Source of the DNA: Rubrivivax sp.
Lineage (GTDB): Bacteria; Pseudomonadota; Gammaproteobacteria; Burkholderiales; Burkholderiaceae_C
Reading direction: 5' to 3'
DNA: 64,000 bases
NCBI GenBank assembly: GCA_027491255.1
Contig: JAIXWM010000081.1
Coordinates: 81,739-145,738 of the forward strand
Under the pieces are notes generated by a model. That model was given only the letters and a program-made list of their open reading frames with translations. It did not search any database and was not told where the DNA came from. Numbering within the stretch: the first letter of the stretch is position 1; each line of letters opens with the position of its first letter. The position numbers and the translations under genes are program-made. Positions 7,462 to 14,722 of the stretch are shown in pieces.

Positions 7462-8589
7462 ATGCCCGCACGCACCACGCCTCCGTTTCGAGCCGACCAC
7501 GTCGGCAGCTTCCTTCGTCCGGCCTATCTGCTGCAGGCGCGCGAGCAGAAAGCCCGCGGCGAGATCACACCTGCGCAGCTGCGCGAGGTCGAGGACCGCG
7601 CGATCGACGAGATCGTGCGCTTCCAGGCCGACGTGGGCCTGCAGTCCATCACCGACGGCGAGTTCCGCCGCACCTATTTCCACATCGACTTCCTCGAGCA
7701 GCTCGGCGGCGTCAAGACCGACATCCCGGTGACGGTGAGGAAGGCCGACGGCACCGAGGAGTTGGCGCCGCCGGTGATCCGCGTCATCGACAAGGTGCGC
7801 CACGCCAAGGACATCCAGCTCGCCGACTTCCAGTACCTGAAGTCGCGCGTGCAGGCGCTGGGCCGGCCCGAACTGATGCCCAAGGTCACGATCCCGTCGC
7901 CGACGATGCTGCATTTCCGCGGCGGGCGCGCCGGCATCAGCCGCGAAGCCTACCCCGAGCTCGACCCGGTGTTCTACGACGACGTTGCGCGCGCCTACGC
8001 GCAGGAGTTGCAGTCGCTGGCCGACGCCGGCTGCACCTACGTGCAGATGGACGACACCAACCTCGCCTACCTGTGCGACGAGCGCATGCGCGAGGCCGCA
8101 CGCCAGCGCGGCGACGACCCGAACGAGCTGCCGCATCGATACGCCGCCTTCATCAACAAGGTGGTGGCCTTGAAGCCCGCCGGCATGACGCTGGCCATGC
8201 ACCTGTGCCGCGGCAACTTCAAGAGCACGCATGCGGCGGCCGGCAACTACGAGCCGGTGGCCGAGGCGCTGCTGTCGGAGATGAAGCTCGATGCCTTCTT
8301 CCTCGAATACGACGACGACCGCTCGGGCGACTTCCGTCCGCTGCGCTACCTCTCCAAGGGCAAGATCGTCGTGCTCGGCCTGGTGACCACCAAGTTCGGC
8401 CAGCTCGAGAGCAAGGACACGCTCAAGCGCCGCATCGACGAGGCGGCGAAGTACGCGCCGCTCGATCAGCTCTGCCTGAGCCCGCAGTGCGGCTTCTCGA
8501 GCACCGTGCACGGCAACAACATCGCCGTCGAGGACCAGCGCCGCAAGCTCGCGCTGGTGATCGAGACTGCGCAAGAGGTCTGGAGCTGA
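7462..8589 (+). CDS. Cobalamin-independent methionine synthase (MetE C-domain)-like methyltransferase
   Basis: A 375-residue single-domain relative of the catalytic half of MetE (YxjG/MetE-II type). It opens with PPFRADHVGSFLRP, the usual family start. The zinc ligands of MetE all have counterparts: His247 and Cys249 in HLCRGNF, Glu282 in FFLEYD and Cys343 in SPQCGFSS. True MetE is about 750 residues with a folate-binding N-terminal half, which is missing, so the methyl donor is probably not polyglutamyl methyl-THF. Relatives include epoxyalkane:coenzyme M transferase and short methionine synthases. It lies between the GntR regulator and a TRAP importer, suggesting use on an imported substrate. 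The ribosome site is weak. Confidence 0.82.
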   Translation: MPARTTPPFRADHVGSFLRPAYLLQAREQKARGEITPAQLREVEDRAIDEIVRFQADVGLQSITDGEFRRTYFHIDFLEQLGGVKTDIPVTVRKADGTEELAPPVIRVIDKVRHAKDIQLADFQYLKSRVQALGRPELMPKVTIPSPTMLHFRGGRAGISREAYPELDPVFYDDVARAYAQELQSLADAGCTYVQMDDTNLAYLCDERMREAARQRGDDPNELPHRYAAFINKVVALKPAGMTLAMHLCRGNFKSTHAAAGNYEPVAEALLSEMKLDAFFLEYDDDRSGDFRPLRYLSKGKIVVLGLVTTKFGQLESKDTLKRRIDEAAKYAPLDQLCLSPQCGFSSTVHGNNIAVEDQRRKLALVIETAQEVWS

Positions 8590-8642
8590 GTTCGCGCCTG
8601 CCGCGCCGTCAGGCCTCAGACGAGCACAGGATTCTCCCGGGG

Positions 8643-8670
8643 TGACAGACCGGGCGGACCTGCGTACAGT
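8643..8670 (+). promoter_or_regulatory. Possible sigma-70 promoter for the TRAP transporter genes
   Basis: TGACAG (8643-8648) and TACAGT (8665-8670) are separated by 16 bp and lie 45 bp before the dctP-like start, in the 126-bp gap after the MetE-like gene. Both boxes are one or two bases from consensus. This would allow the transporter to be expressed separately from the upstream gene. Confidence 0.35.
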
Positions 8671-8715
8671 CGCGGGCTCTTTGCTCTTCTTTCTGCTTCT
8701 CCCAGGAGCCTCCCG

Positions 8716-9747
8716 ATGAAGCTGTCCCTCGCCTCGCTGAGCCTGGCCACCGCCGCGGCCCTGACCGCCCTGCCTGCCGCCGCGCAGGAAGTCACGCTGA
8801 AGTTCCATCACATCTGGACACCTCAGGCCATGGCCTCGGTGAACGTGATCGCGCCCTGGTGCAACAAGATCGCGGCCGAGTCCAACAACCGCATGCGCTG
8901 CCAGGTCCTGCCGGCGATGAGCGGGGGCGGCACGCCGCCGCAACTCGTCGACCGGGTCAAGGATGGCGTCGACGACGTCGTCATCACGCTGCCAGGCTAC
9001 ACCGCCGGCCGCTTCCCGGCGATGGAGGTCTTCGAGCTGCCCTTCATGACGAACTCTGCCGAGTCCGGCGCGCGCGCCGCCTGGGATTACCTGCAGAAGC
9101 ACGCGCTCAAGGAGTTCCCGGGCACCAAGATCCTCGCCACCTGGGTGCACGACGAAGGCTACGTCCACACCAACGGGCGCCAGGTCAAGACCCTGGCCGA
9201 CTTCAAGGGCCTGAAGATGCGCGCGCCCACGCGGCTGACGAACAAGCTGCTGGCCACGCTCGGCGCCACGCCGGTGGGCATGCCGCTGCCGGCCATCCCG
9301 GACTCGGTCAGCAAGGGCACGATCGACGGCTTCCTGCTGCCCTGGGAGGTCATGCCCTCGCTGAAGCTGCAGGAGATGGTGAAGTTCCACTCCGAGACCG
9401 ATCCCTCGCGCCCGGCGCTCTACAGCGCCGGCTTCATCTTCGCGATGAACCAGGCGCGTTACGACAGCCTGCCGGCCGACCTGAAGAAGGTCATCGACAA
9501 CAACAGCGGCGCGGCGCTGTCGCAGCAGATCGGCAAGATCTGGGACAACTCCCAGGCTGCGGGGCGTCAGGCCGCGCGTGAGCGTGGCAACACGTTCTAC
9601 ATGGTCCCGCCCGCGGAACTGGACAACTGGGTGAAGGCGAGTGCCGGCCTGTACGACGAGTGGGTGGCTGATGTGGGCAAGCGCGGCTACGACGGCAAGG
9701 CGCTGCTGAACGACGCGAAGCAGCTGCTGCAGAAGTACCGGAACTGA
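8716..9747 (+). CDS. TRAP transporter periplasmic substrate-binding protein (DctP family)
   Basis: A 343-residue secreted receptor. The signal peptide is clear (MKLSLASLSLATAAALTALP, cleavage after the Ala-rich AAAQ), and the mature part carries the family features LKFHHIWTPQ, KIAAESNNRMRCQVLP, VDDVVITLPGYTAGRFP and the ligand-arginine region LKMRAPTRLTNKLLATLGATPVG. An AGGAG site precedes the ATG. It captures a small organic acid in the periplasm for the DctQM membrane pair that follows. The ligand is unknown; proximity to a MetE-like enzyme hints at a sulphur- or methyl-containing compound, but that is speculation. Confidence 0.9.
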   Translation: MKLSLASLSLATAAALTALPAAAQEVTLKFHHIWTPQAMASVNVIAPWCNKIAAESNNRMRCQVLPAMSGGGTPPQLVDRVKDGVDDVVITLPGYTAGRFPAMEVFELPFMTNSAESGARAAWDYLQKHALKEFPGTKILATWVHDEGYVHTNGRQVKTLADFKGLKMRAPTRLTNKLLATLGATPVGMPLPAIPDSVSKGTIDGFLLPWEVMPSLKLQEMVKFHSETDPSRPALYSAGFIFAMNQARYDSLPADLKKVIDNNSGAALSQQIGKIWDNSQAAGRQAARERGNTFYMVPPAELDNWVKASAGLYDEWVADVGKRGYDGKALLNDAKQLLQKYRN

Positions 9748-9756
9748 GCGGGCACC

Positions 9757-9780
9757 GCCCCGGCTCTGACGGGCTGGGGC
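9757..9780 (+). promoter_or_regulatory. Hairpin between dctP and dctQ
   Basis: GCCCCGGC (9757-9764) pairs with GCTGGGGC (9773-9780) with one G-U pair and an 8-nt loop, 10 bases after the dctP stop. No T tract follows. Such stems between a binding-protein gene and its permease genes commonly stabilise the upstream mRNA so that more receptor than permease is made. Confidence 0.45.
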
Positions 9781-9826
9781 ATCGCTTGCAGCGACCGTTC
9801 GGCGGCAGCCGGCCACGACTCTCCCC

Positions 9827-10330
9827 ATGCTCGACCGCTCGCTGGCCAGACTGTCGCGCGTCTTCGCGCTGATCGGGGTGGGCGTGGCCGCCCTCGTGGC
9901 CGTCTTGACCGTGGTGAGCATCGCGGGCCGGGCAGCGCTTTCCAAGCCCATTCAAGGCGACGTCGAGCTCACGCAGTTCGGCATCGCGCTGTGCATCTCG
10001 CTGGCGTTGCCCTGGTGCCAGTGGCAGCGCGCCAACATCATCGTCGACTTCTTCACCCAGCGTCTGGGTGAGCGGCGCAACGCGGTGCTCGACGGCATCG
10101 GCGCGCTGCTGATGGCCGCGATGTACCTGCTGCTGGCCTGGCGCTCCGGCGCCGGTGCCGTCTCGGTGCGCGAGGCCTTCGAGGCGACGATGATCCTGGA
10201 CCTGCCGATGTGGTGGGTCTACGCATCGCTCGCCCCCGGGCTGGCGCTGGCAGGGCTGATCGCGCTGCGTCAGGCCTGGCAACTGCTGCGGCCAGGGTCA
10301 AGCGCGTCCGCGCTCGAGGCGGGACGATGA
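9827..10330 (+). CDS. TRAP transporter small permease subunit (DctQ family)
   Basis: A 167-residue membrane protein with four hydrophobic helices (near FALIGVGVAALVAVLTVVSI, IALCISLALPW, GIGALLMAAMYLLLAW and ASLAPGLALAGLIAL), the DctQ topology. The motif following the second helix (CQWQRANIIVDFFTQRL) is typical of the family. It scaffolds the large DctM subunit in the inner membrane. It starts 79 bp after dctP and its stop overlaps the start of dctM as ATGA, so the two membrane subunits are made in step. Confidence 0.87.
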   Translation: MLDRSLARLSRVFALIGVGVAALVAVLTVVSIAGRAALSKPIQGDVELTQFGIALCISLALPWCQWQRANIIVDFFTQRLGERRNAVLDGIGALLMAAMYLLLAWRSGAGAVSVREAFEATMILDLPMWWVYASLAPGLALAGLIALRQAWQLLRPGSSASALEAGR

Positions 10331-11658
10331 CTGCAGCCACCACGATCGGCGTGGCCATGTTCGCCGGCATGCTGGCGCTGATGGCGCTGCGCGTGCCCAT
10401 CGCCGCGGCCATGTTCATACCCGGCGCGCTCGGCTACTGGGCCATGAGCGGCGAGGCCGCCCTGCTGAACCAGCTCAAGGGCAGCGCGGTGGCGCGCCTG
10501 ACGGTCTACGACCTGAGCGTCATCCCGCTGTTCCTGCTGATGGGGCAGTTCGCCACGCAGGGTGGCCTCAGCCGCGCCCTGTTCCGGGCGGCTGCAGCCT
10601 TCGTCGGCCACATCCGTGGCGGGCTGGCGATGGCCTCGGTGCTGTCGGCGGGCGCCTTCGGGGCGGTCTGCGGCTCCTCGGTGGCGACCTCGGCGACCAT
10701 CACCCAGGTGGCCTACCCCGAGATGAAGCGCCATGGGTACGCCGGGCGGCTGTCCACGGCCGCGCTGGCCGCCGGGGGCACGCTGGGCATCCTGATCCCG
10801 CCCTCGGTGCCGCTGGTCGTCTACGCCATCCTGACCGAGCAGAACATCGCCAAGCTCTTTGCCGCGGCCATGCTGCCGGGCATCCTGGCCATGCTGGGCT
10901 ACATCGTGGTCATCGGCATCTGGTGCCGGCTGCGCCCGCAGATGGGGCCGGCCGCGGAGCGCGCCGGCGCGTCCGAGCGGCTGGCCGCCCTGTGGGGGAT
11001 CTGGCCCATCCTGCTGATCTTCCTCGTCGTCTTCGGCGGCATCTACGGCGGCATCTTCTCGCCCACCGAGGGGGCTGCGGTCGGCGCCGTGGCGACCTTC
11101 GTCGCCGGCTGGGCCCAGGGGGAACTGCGCGGCCCGCAGATCGCGAGCAGCTTCCTCGGCACCGCCGAGACCACGGCGATGGTGTTCCTGATCTTCCTCG
11201 GCGCCGACATGATGAACGCCTCGCTCGCGCTCACGGCGATGCCCGCGGCGGTGGCGGCCTGGGTCGGCGCGCTGGCGGTGCCGCCGCTGGTCATCGTCGC
11301 GGCGGTGCTGCTGCTGTACGTGCTGCTCGGCTGCGTGATGGACGAGTTGTCGATGCTGCTGCTGACCATCCCGGTCATCTTTCCGGCCGTGATGGCGCTG
11401 GACCTCTGGGGCCTGAACGCCGAGGCCAAGGCGATCTGGTTCGGCATCCTCGTGCTGATGACGGTGGGCATCGGCCTGATCGCCCCGCCGGTCGGGCTGA
11501 ACGTCTACGTCGTCAACAACCTCGCGCGCGACACACCCATGTCCGAGACCTACCGCGGGGTCTTCCCCTTCCTCGCCTGGGATGCGCTGCGCGTGCTGCT
11601 GCTGCTGTGCTTCCCGGTGCTGAGCCTGGGGCTGGTGTCGGTGTTCTTCGCGCGTTAG
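10327..11658 (+). CDS. TRAP transporter large permease subunit (DctM family)
   Basis: A 443-residue polytopic membrane protein with about a dozen hydrophobic segments. Signature stretches are LFLLMGQFATQGGLSRALFRAA, GAVCGSSVATSATITQVAYP, GILIPPSVPLVVYAILTEQNI and IAPPVGLNVYVVNNLARD, all typical of DctM. It forms the ion-coupled translocation path for the substrate bound by the DctP protein. The start was set at the ATG that overlaps the dctQ stop (ATGA); the open frame continues further upstream inside dctQ but only as a shadow. Confidence 0.92.
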   Translation: MTAATTIGVAMFAGMLALMALRVPIAAAMFIPGALGYWAMSGEAALLNQLKGSAVARLTVYDLSVIPLFLLMGQFATQGGLSRALFRAAAAFVGHIRGGLAMASVLSAGAFGAVCGSSVATSATITQVAYPEMKRHGYAGRLSTAALAAGGTLGILIPPSVPLVVYAILTEQNIAKLFAAAMLPGILAMLGYIVVIGIWCRLRPQMGPAAERAGASERLAALWGIWPILLIFLVVFGGIYGGIFSPTEGAAVGAVATFVAGWAQGELRGPQIASSFLGTAETTAMVFLIFLGADMMNASLALTAMPAAVAAWVGALAVPPLVIVAAVLLLYVLLGCVMDELSMLLLTIPVIFPAVMALDLWGLNAEAKAIWFGILVLMTVGIGLIAPPVGLNVYVVNNLARDTPMSETYRGVFPFLAWDALRVLLLLCFPVLSLGLVSVFFAR

Positions 11659-11826
11659 GGTCCTGTTCCACGCGGTGCGGCCCATGAAACCCTGGCTCCG
11701 CAGCGGATAGCCCTGCGGCGATGGCGCGCTTGCGAGGCCGCCGTCTTCTGCCGCGCCCACGCGACGTGCTGCCACGCTGTGGGGTCATGACCAGGCGGCC
11801 CTGAACTAGAGACTCGACAAGAAAAG

Positions 11827-11842
11827 CTGTATGCATATACAG
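11827..11842 (+). promoter_or_regulatory. LexA (SOS) box upstream of imuA
   Basis: CTGT-ATGCATAT-ACAG is an exact match to the proteobacterial LexA consensus CTGT-N8-ACAG. It ends 7 bp before the GTG chosen as the imuA start, so LexA bound here would block transcription or initiation directly. This agrees with the known damage induction of imuAB operons. Confidence 0.9.
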
Positions 11843-11849
11843 TATCTTC

Positions 11850-12743
11850 GTGTCTCTCCTTGCCCCTGCCACAGTCGCCCTCGAGGCCTTGCACCCCGCG
11901 CTATGGCGCGCGCACCAGCTTGGCCACGGCGCCGAGGCTGTGCATCCCAGCGGCTTCGATGCGCTGGACGCGCAACTGCCCGGGGGGGGCTGGCCGTGCC
12001 GGGCCTTGACGGAGCTGCTGCTGGCGCAGCCGGGGGTTGGTGAGATGCGGCTGCTCGCGCCGGCGCTGGCCCGGGTGTCGGCGCCAGCCGACCCGACCGA
12101 TGCCAGCTGCCGCAGCGTGATGCTGTTCGACCCGCCAGCCCGGCCTTGCGCGCAGGCGCTGACGCAACTGGGCGTGGACGCGCGCCACATCGTCGTCGTG
12201 CACGGGCGCGAGGGGCCGCGCGGGGCGGCGCTGCGGCACCTGCTGCCAAGTGCCGATCTGCTGTGGGCGCTGGAGCAGGCGCTGCGCAGCGCCCAGATCG
12301 GCGCGGCGCTGGCCTGGCTGCCCGAGCGCCTGGGCGCCGACGCGTTGCGCCGGCTGCAACTGGCGGCGCAGGCGCACGACGGTCCGGTCTTCCTGCTGCG
12401 CGGCATCACGGCCCGGCTCAAGCCCAGCCCGGCGCCGCTGCGCCTGGCGCTGCACGGCAGCCCCGTGCCCGACGAGATCGTGCTGCACCTGCTCAAGCGA
12501 CGCGGCCCGCCGCTGGCGCAGCCGCTGCGCCTGGTTCTGCCGCCGGTGCTGTCCGCGCCGTCGAAGGCGCGAGCGCTGGAGCGCCTGGTGGAGGCCACGC
12601 CCCGGCCGCTCGCCGCGGCCCGGCCGCCGGGCCGTGGCCGTGTGCCGCAGGGTGCCGGGCACGGGCAGAGCACGGTGTCCACCCCCCGGGCTGGACACGA
12701 GCCCCGGCGGCAGGTGGGCCCTGCCCGCCTCGGTACGGGGTGA
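11850..12743 (+). CDS. imuA: Translesion synthesis-associated protein ImuA
   Basis: A 297-residue RecA/SulA-like protein of the mutagenesis cassette. The segment HPSGFDALDAQLPGGGWPCRALTELL is the hallmark ImuA N-terminus, where a RecA-like P-loop has degenerated; ARHIVVVHGREGPRGAALRHLLPSADLLWALEQAL corresponds to the second RecA-like motif. ImuA partners with ImuB and the DnaE2 polymerase during SOS mutagenesis. The start is a GTG only 7 bp after the LexA box with no clear ribosome site, so transcripts may be nearly leaderless. The last 60 residues are Pro/Arg/Gly-rich and poorly folded. A 329-bp gap with tandem repeats separates it from imuB. Confidence 0.85.
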   Translation: MSLLAPATVALEALHPALWRAHQLGHGAEAVHPSGFDALDAQLPGGGWPCRALTELLLAQPGVGEMRLLAPALARVSAPADPTDASCRSVMLFDPPARPCAQALTQLGVDARHIVVVHGREGPRGAALRHLLPSADLLWALEQALRSAQIGAALAWLPERLGADALRRLQLAAQAHDGPVFLLRGITARLKPSPAPLRLALHGSPVPDEIVLHLLKRRGPPLAQPLRLVLPPVLSAPSKARALERLVEATPRPLAAARPPGRGRVPQGAGHGQSTVSTPRAGHEPRRQVGPARLGTG

Positions 12744-13072
12744 GCCTGGGAGCGTCCCATGTCCCTGTCGCGTTGCGGTGTTCCCGGAGAAGCCGTTCGG
12801 GCCGAGGCCGTCGAGCGCGCTCAGGCAAGGCCCTTCGACGGGGCTCGGGTTGGACTCCTCGGCTGGGCGCAGAACAGATCCTTCGACTGGGTGCAGGTCA
12901 GATCCTCCGACCGGGCTGAGCGCAGGATCTTCGACTGGGCTGCGGTCAGGGTCTTCGGCCAGGCCGAGGGCAGGCGCGTGGAAGCCCGTACAGAGACCGT
13001 TCGGGCTGAGCTTGTCGAAGCCCTTGACCGCATGCCCTTCGTCCGGCCTGGCCTGCCCGCAGCTTGAGCGTC
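12744..13072 (+). repeat. REP-like and 24-bp tandem repeat array between imuA and imuB
   Basis: This gap holds six degenerate 24-bp units, starting at 12827, 12851, 12875, 12899, 12923 and 12947 and ending at 12970, with core CTTCGACTGGGCTG. Flanking them are sequences of the CCGTTCGGGC...GTCGAAG type: one at 12793 and a full copy at 12997-13023. The latter type is a REP-like element I recognise as common between genes in Burkholderiales. Because 24 is a multiple of three, a 102-codon frame (12759-13067) stays open with an 8-residue period (for example RSFDWVQV), but I regard it as a by-product of the repeat. No ribosome site or known protein supports it. Confidence 0.8.
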
Positions 13073-14722
13073 ATGGCCCGACACGCCAAGGGGTTCCGCT
13101 GGCCGGCCGCGCAGGCCGCACTGGCCGCTCCCCCGCCCCCCGAAGCCACCCCCGCGCCCGCGCACCGCCGCTGGATCGCCCTGCACCTGCCTGCGCTGGC
13201 GCTCGAGTCCTGGGTGGCGACCCTGGACTCCGAGGTCCGCCACCTGCCGCTGGCCTTGCTGGACGGCACGCGCGTGGCGGCGGTCGATGCCGCCGCCGCG
13301 GCCCTCGGAGTTCGGCCTGGGCAGCAGCGTGCCACCGCGCTGGCGCTCGCGCCTGCGCTGCGCTTCGGCCAGGCCGATGCGGCGCGCGATGCCCGGGCCC
13401 TGGGCGCCGTGGCCCATGCGGCGCTGCAGTTCACCCCCGCGGTCGCGCTCCACGGCGGGGACACGGTGCTGCTCGAGGTGGCGTCGACGCTGCGGCTTTT
13501 CGGCGGCCTGTCCCAGTTGGCGCAGCGTCTGGACGCGGCGCTCGAACCGCTCGGTCACCAGGTGGTGCCTGCCTGCGCGCCGACAGCGCTCGGCGCGGCG
13601 CTGCTGGCGCGCTGGGCGTCGCCGGACCCGCCACGGGCGCTCTTCGGCCCGCATGCCACGCGCCTGGCGGCGCTGCGCGCGCTGCTGGACACCGCCCCTG
13701 CCACGCTGCTGTGGTCCCAGGGCGCGTCGGCGCTGGAGATGCTGCAGGGGCTGGGCCTGCGCACGCTGGGCGAATTGCGGGTGCTGCCACGCGACGGGCT
13801 GGCGCGCCGCTTCGGCCCGGCCGTGCTCGACCTGCTGGACCGCGCCCGTGGCGACGCGCCCGATCCGCAGGACTGGGTGTGTCCGCCCGAGCGCTTTGCC
13901 GAGCAGCTCGAACTCCACGCGCGCGCCGACACCGCGGCGCAACTGCAGCACGCGGCCGGCCTGTCGCTGGCCCGACTCGTGGCCTGGGCGCGGGCGCAGC
14001 AGGGGCGTGTGCAGCGCTGCACGCTGGGCCTGCGGCACGAGCCGCGCCACCGCGCCGACGACGCCGTGCCCGAACTCACGACCCTGGAGATCGCGCTGGC
14101 CGAGCCTTCGGCCGACGCCACCCACCTGCAGGGCTTGCTGCGCGAGCGGCTGGCGCGCCTGGTCCTGCCCGCGCCGGTGACGAGCCTGGACCTGCGCTGC
14201 GACGAGCTCGTCTTCGCCGCCCCTCCCGACGGCGAGCTCTTCCCCACGCGCGCGGCCGGCCAGGCCGGCCTGGCGCGCCTGCTCGAGCGTCTGCAGGCCC
14301 GCCTCGGCGAGGACCGTGTCCAGCGCCTGGAGCCGGTGGACGACCATCGACCCGAGCGCGCGGCGCAAACCCGTGCGTCGGCCTTGCCTGTGGCTGCTGC
14401 GGTGGTGGCCGTGGCCCGCCGTCCTGCGCCCGTCGCAGGCAGCAGCCCCCACCCGCCAGCGCGCCTGACCCGGCCGGCCTGGCTGCTGCCCGAGCCGCAG
14501 CCCTTGACGGAGCGGGGGCCGCACCCCTGCTTCGGCGGCCAGCCGCTGCAGTTGCTGGCCGGCCCCGAACGCATCGAGTGCGGCTGGTGGGACGATGCGC
14601 TGGCGGCGCGCGACTACTTCGTCGCCCAGACGCACGACGGTGCGCTGGCCTGGATCTTCCGCAGCCGCCTGCCGGGGGCAGCGACGCCGGCGGGCTGGTT
14701 CCTTCAGGGCTGGTTCGGTTGA
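13073..14722 (+). CDS. imuB: ImuB, Y-family DNA polymerase-like mutasome hub
   Basis: A 549-residue member of the inactive Y-family branch. The palm/finger region HRRWIALHLPALALESWVA, LGVRPGQQRATALALAP and DTVLLEVASTLRLFGGL lines up with ImuB, in which the metal-binding acidic residues of active DinB polymerases are replaced. A helix-hairpin-helix region (LEMLQGLGLRTLGELRVLPRDGLARRFG) and a little-finger-like domain follow. The C-terminus ends in the usual WDDALAARDYFVAQ... region. ImuB docks on the sliding clamp and recruits DnaE2. I chose ATG 13073; a TTG at 13064 is also in frame. The dnaE2 gene, often next in the operon, is absent here, and imuB instead overlaps the convergent pbpC by 19 bp. 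Confidence 0.88.
   Translation: MARHAKGFRWPAAQAALAAPPPPEATPAPAHRRWIALHLPALALESWVATLDSEVRHLPLALLDGTRVAAVDAAAAALGVRPGQQRATALALAPALRFGQADAARDARALGAVAHAALQFTPAVALHGGDTVLLEVASTLRLFGGLSQLAQRLDAALEPLGHQVVPACAPTALGAALLARWASPDPPRALFGPHATRLAALRALLDTAPATLLWSQGASALEMLQGLGLRTLGELRVLPRDGLARRFGPAVLDLLDRARGDAPDPQDWVCPPERFAEQLELHARADTAAQLQHAAGLSLARLVAWARAQQGRVQRCTLGLRHEPRHRADDAVPELTTLEIALAEPSADATHLQGLLRERLARLVLPAPVTSLDLRCDELVFAAPPDGELFPTRAAGQAGLARLLERLQARLGEDRVQRLEPVDDHRPERAAQTRASALPVAAAVVAVARRPAPVAGSSPHPPARLTRPAWLLPEPQPLTERGPHPCFGGQPLQLLAGPERIECGWWDDALAARDYFVAQTHDGALAWIFRSRLPGAATPAGWFLQGWFG

Noticed and set aside
7396..9951. 851-codon open frame on the minus strand opposite the MetE-like and dctP genes
   Set aside because: It is antisense to two well-supported genes, has low-complexity His/Arg/Gln-rich composition and no motif; long antisense frames are expected at this G+C content.
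12827..12970. Tandem repeats as a CRISPR array
   Set aside because: Units are contiguous with no unique spacers and no cas genes; the same applies to the 81-bp repeats at 16868-17094.
12759..13067. 102-codon frame between imuA and imuB
   Set aside because: Its content is the 24-bp repeat translated as 8-residue units; no ribosome site and no family.
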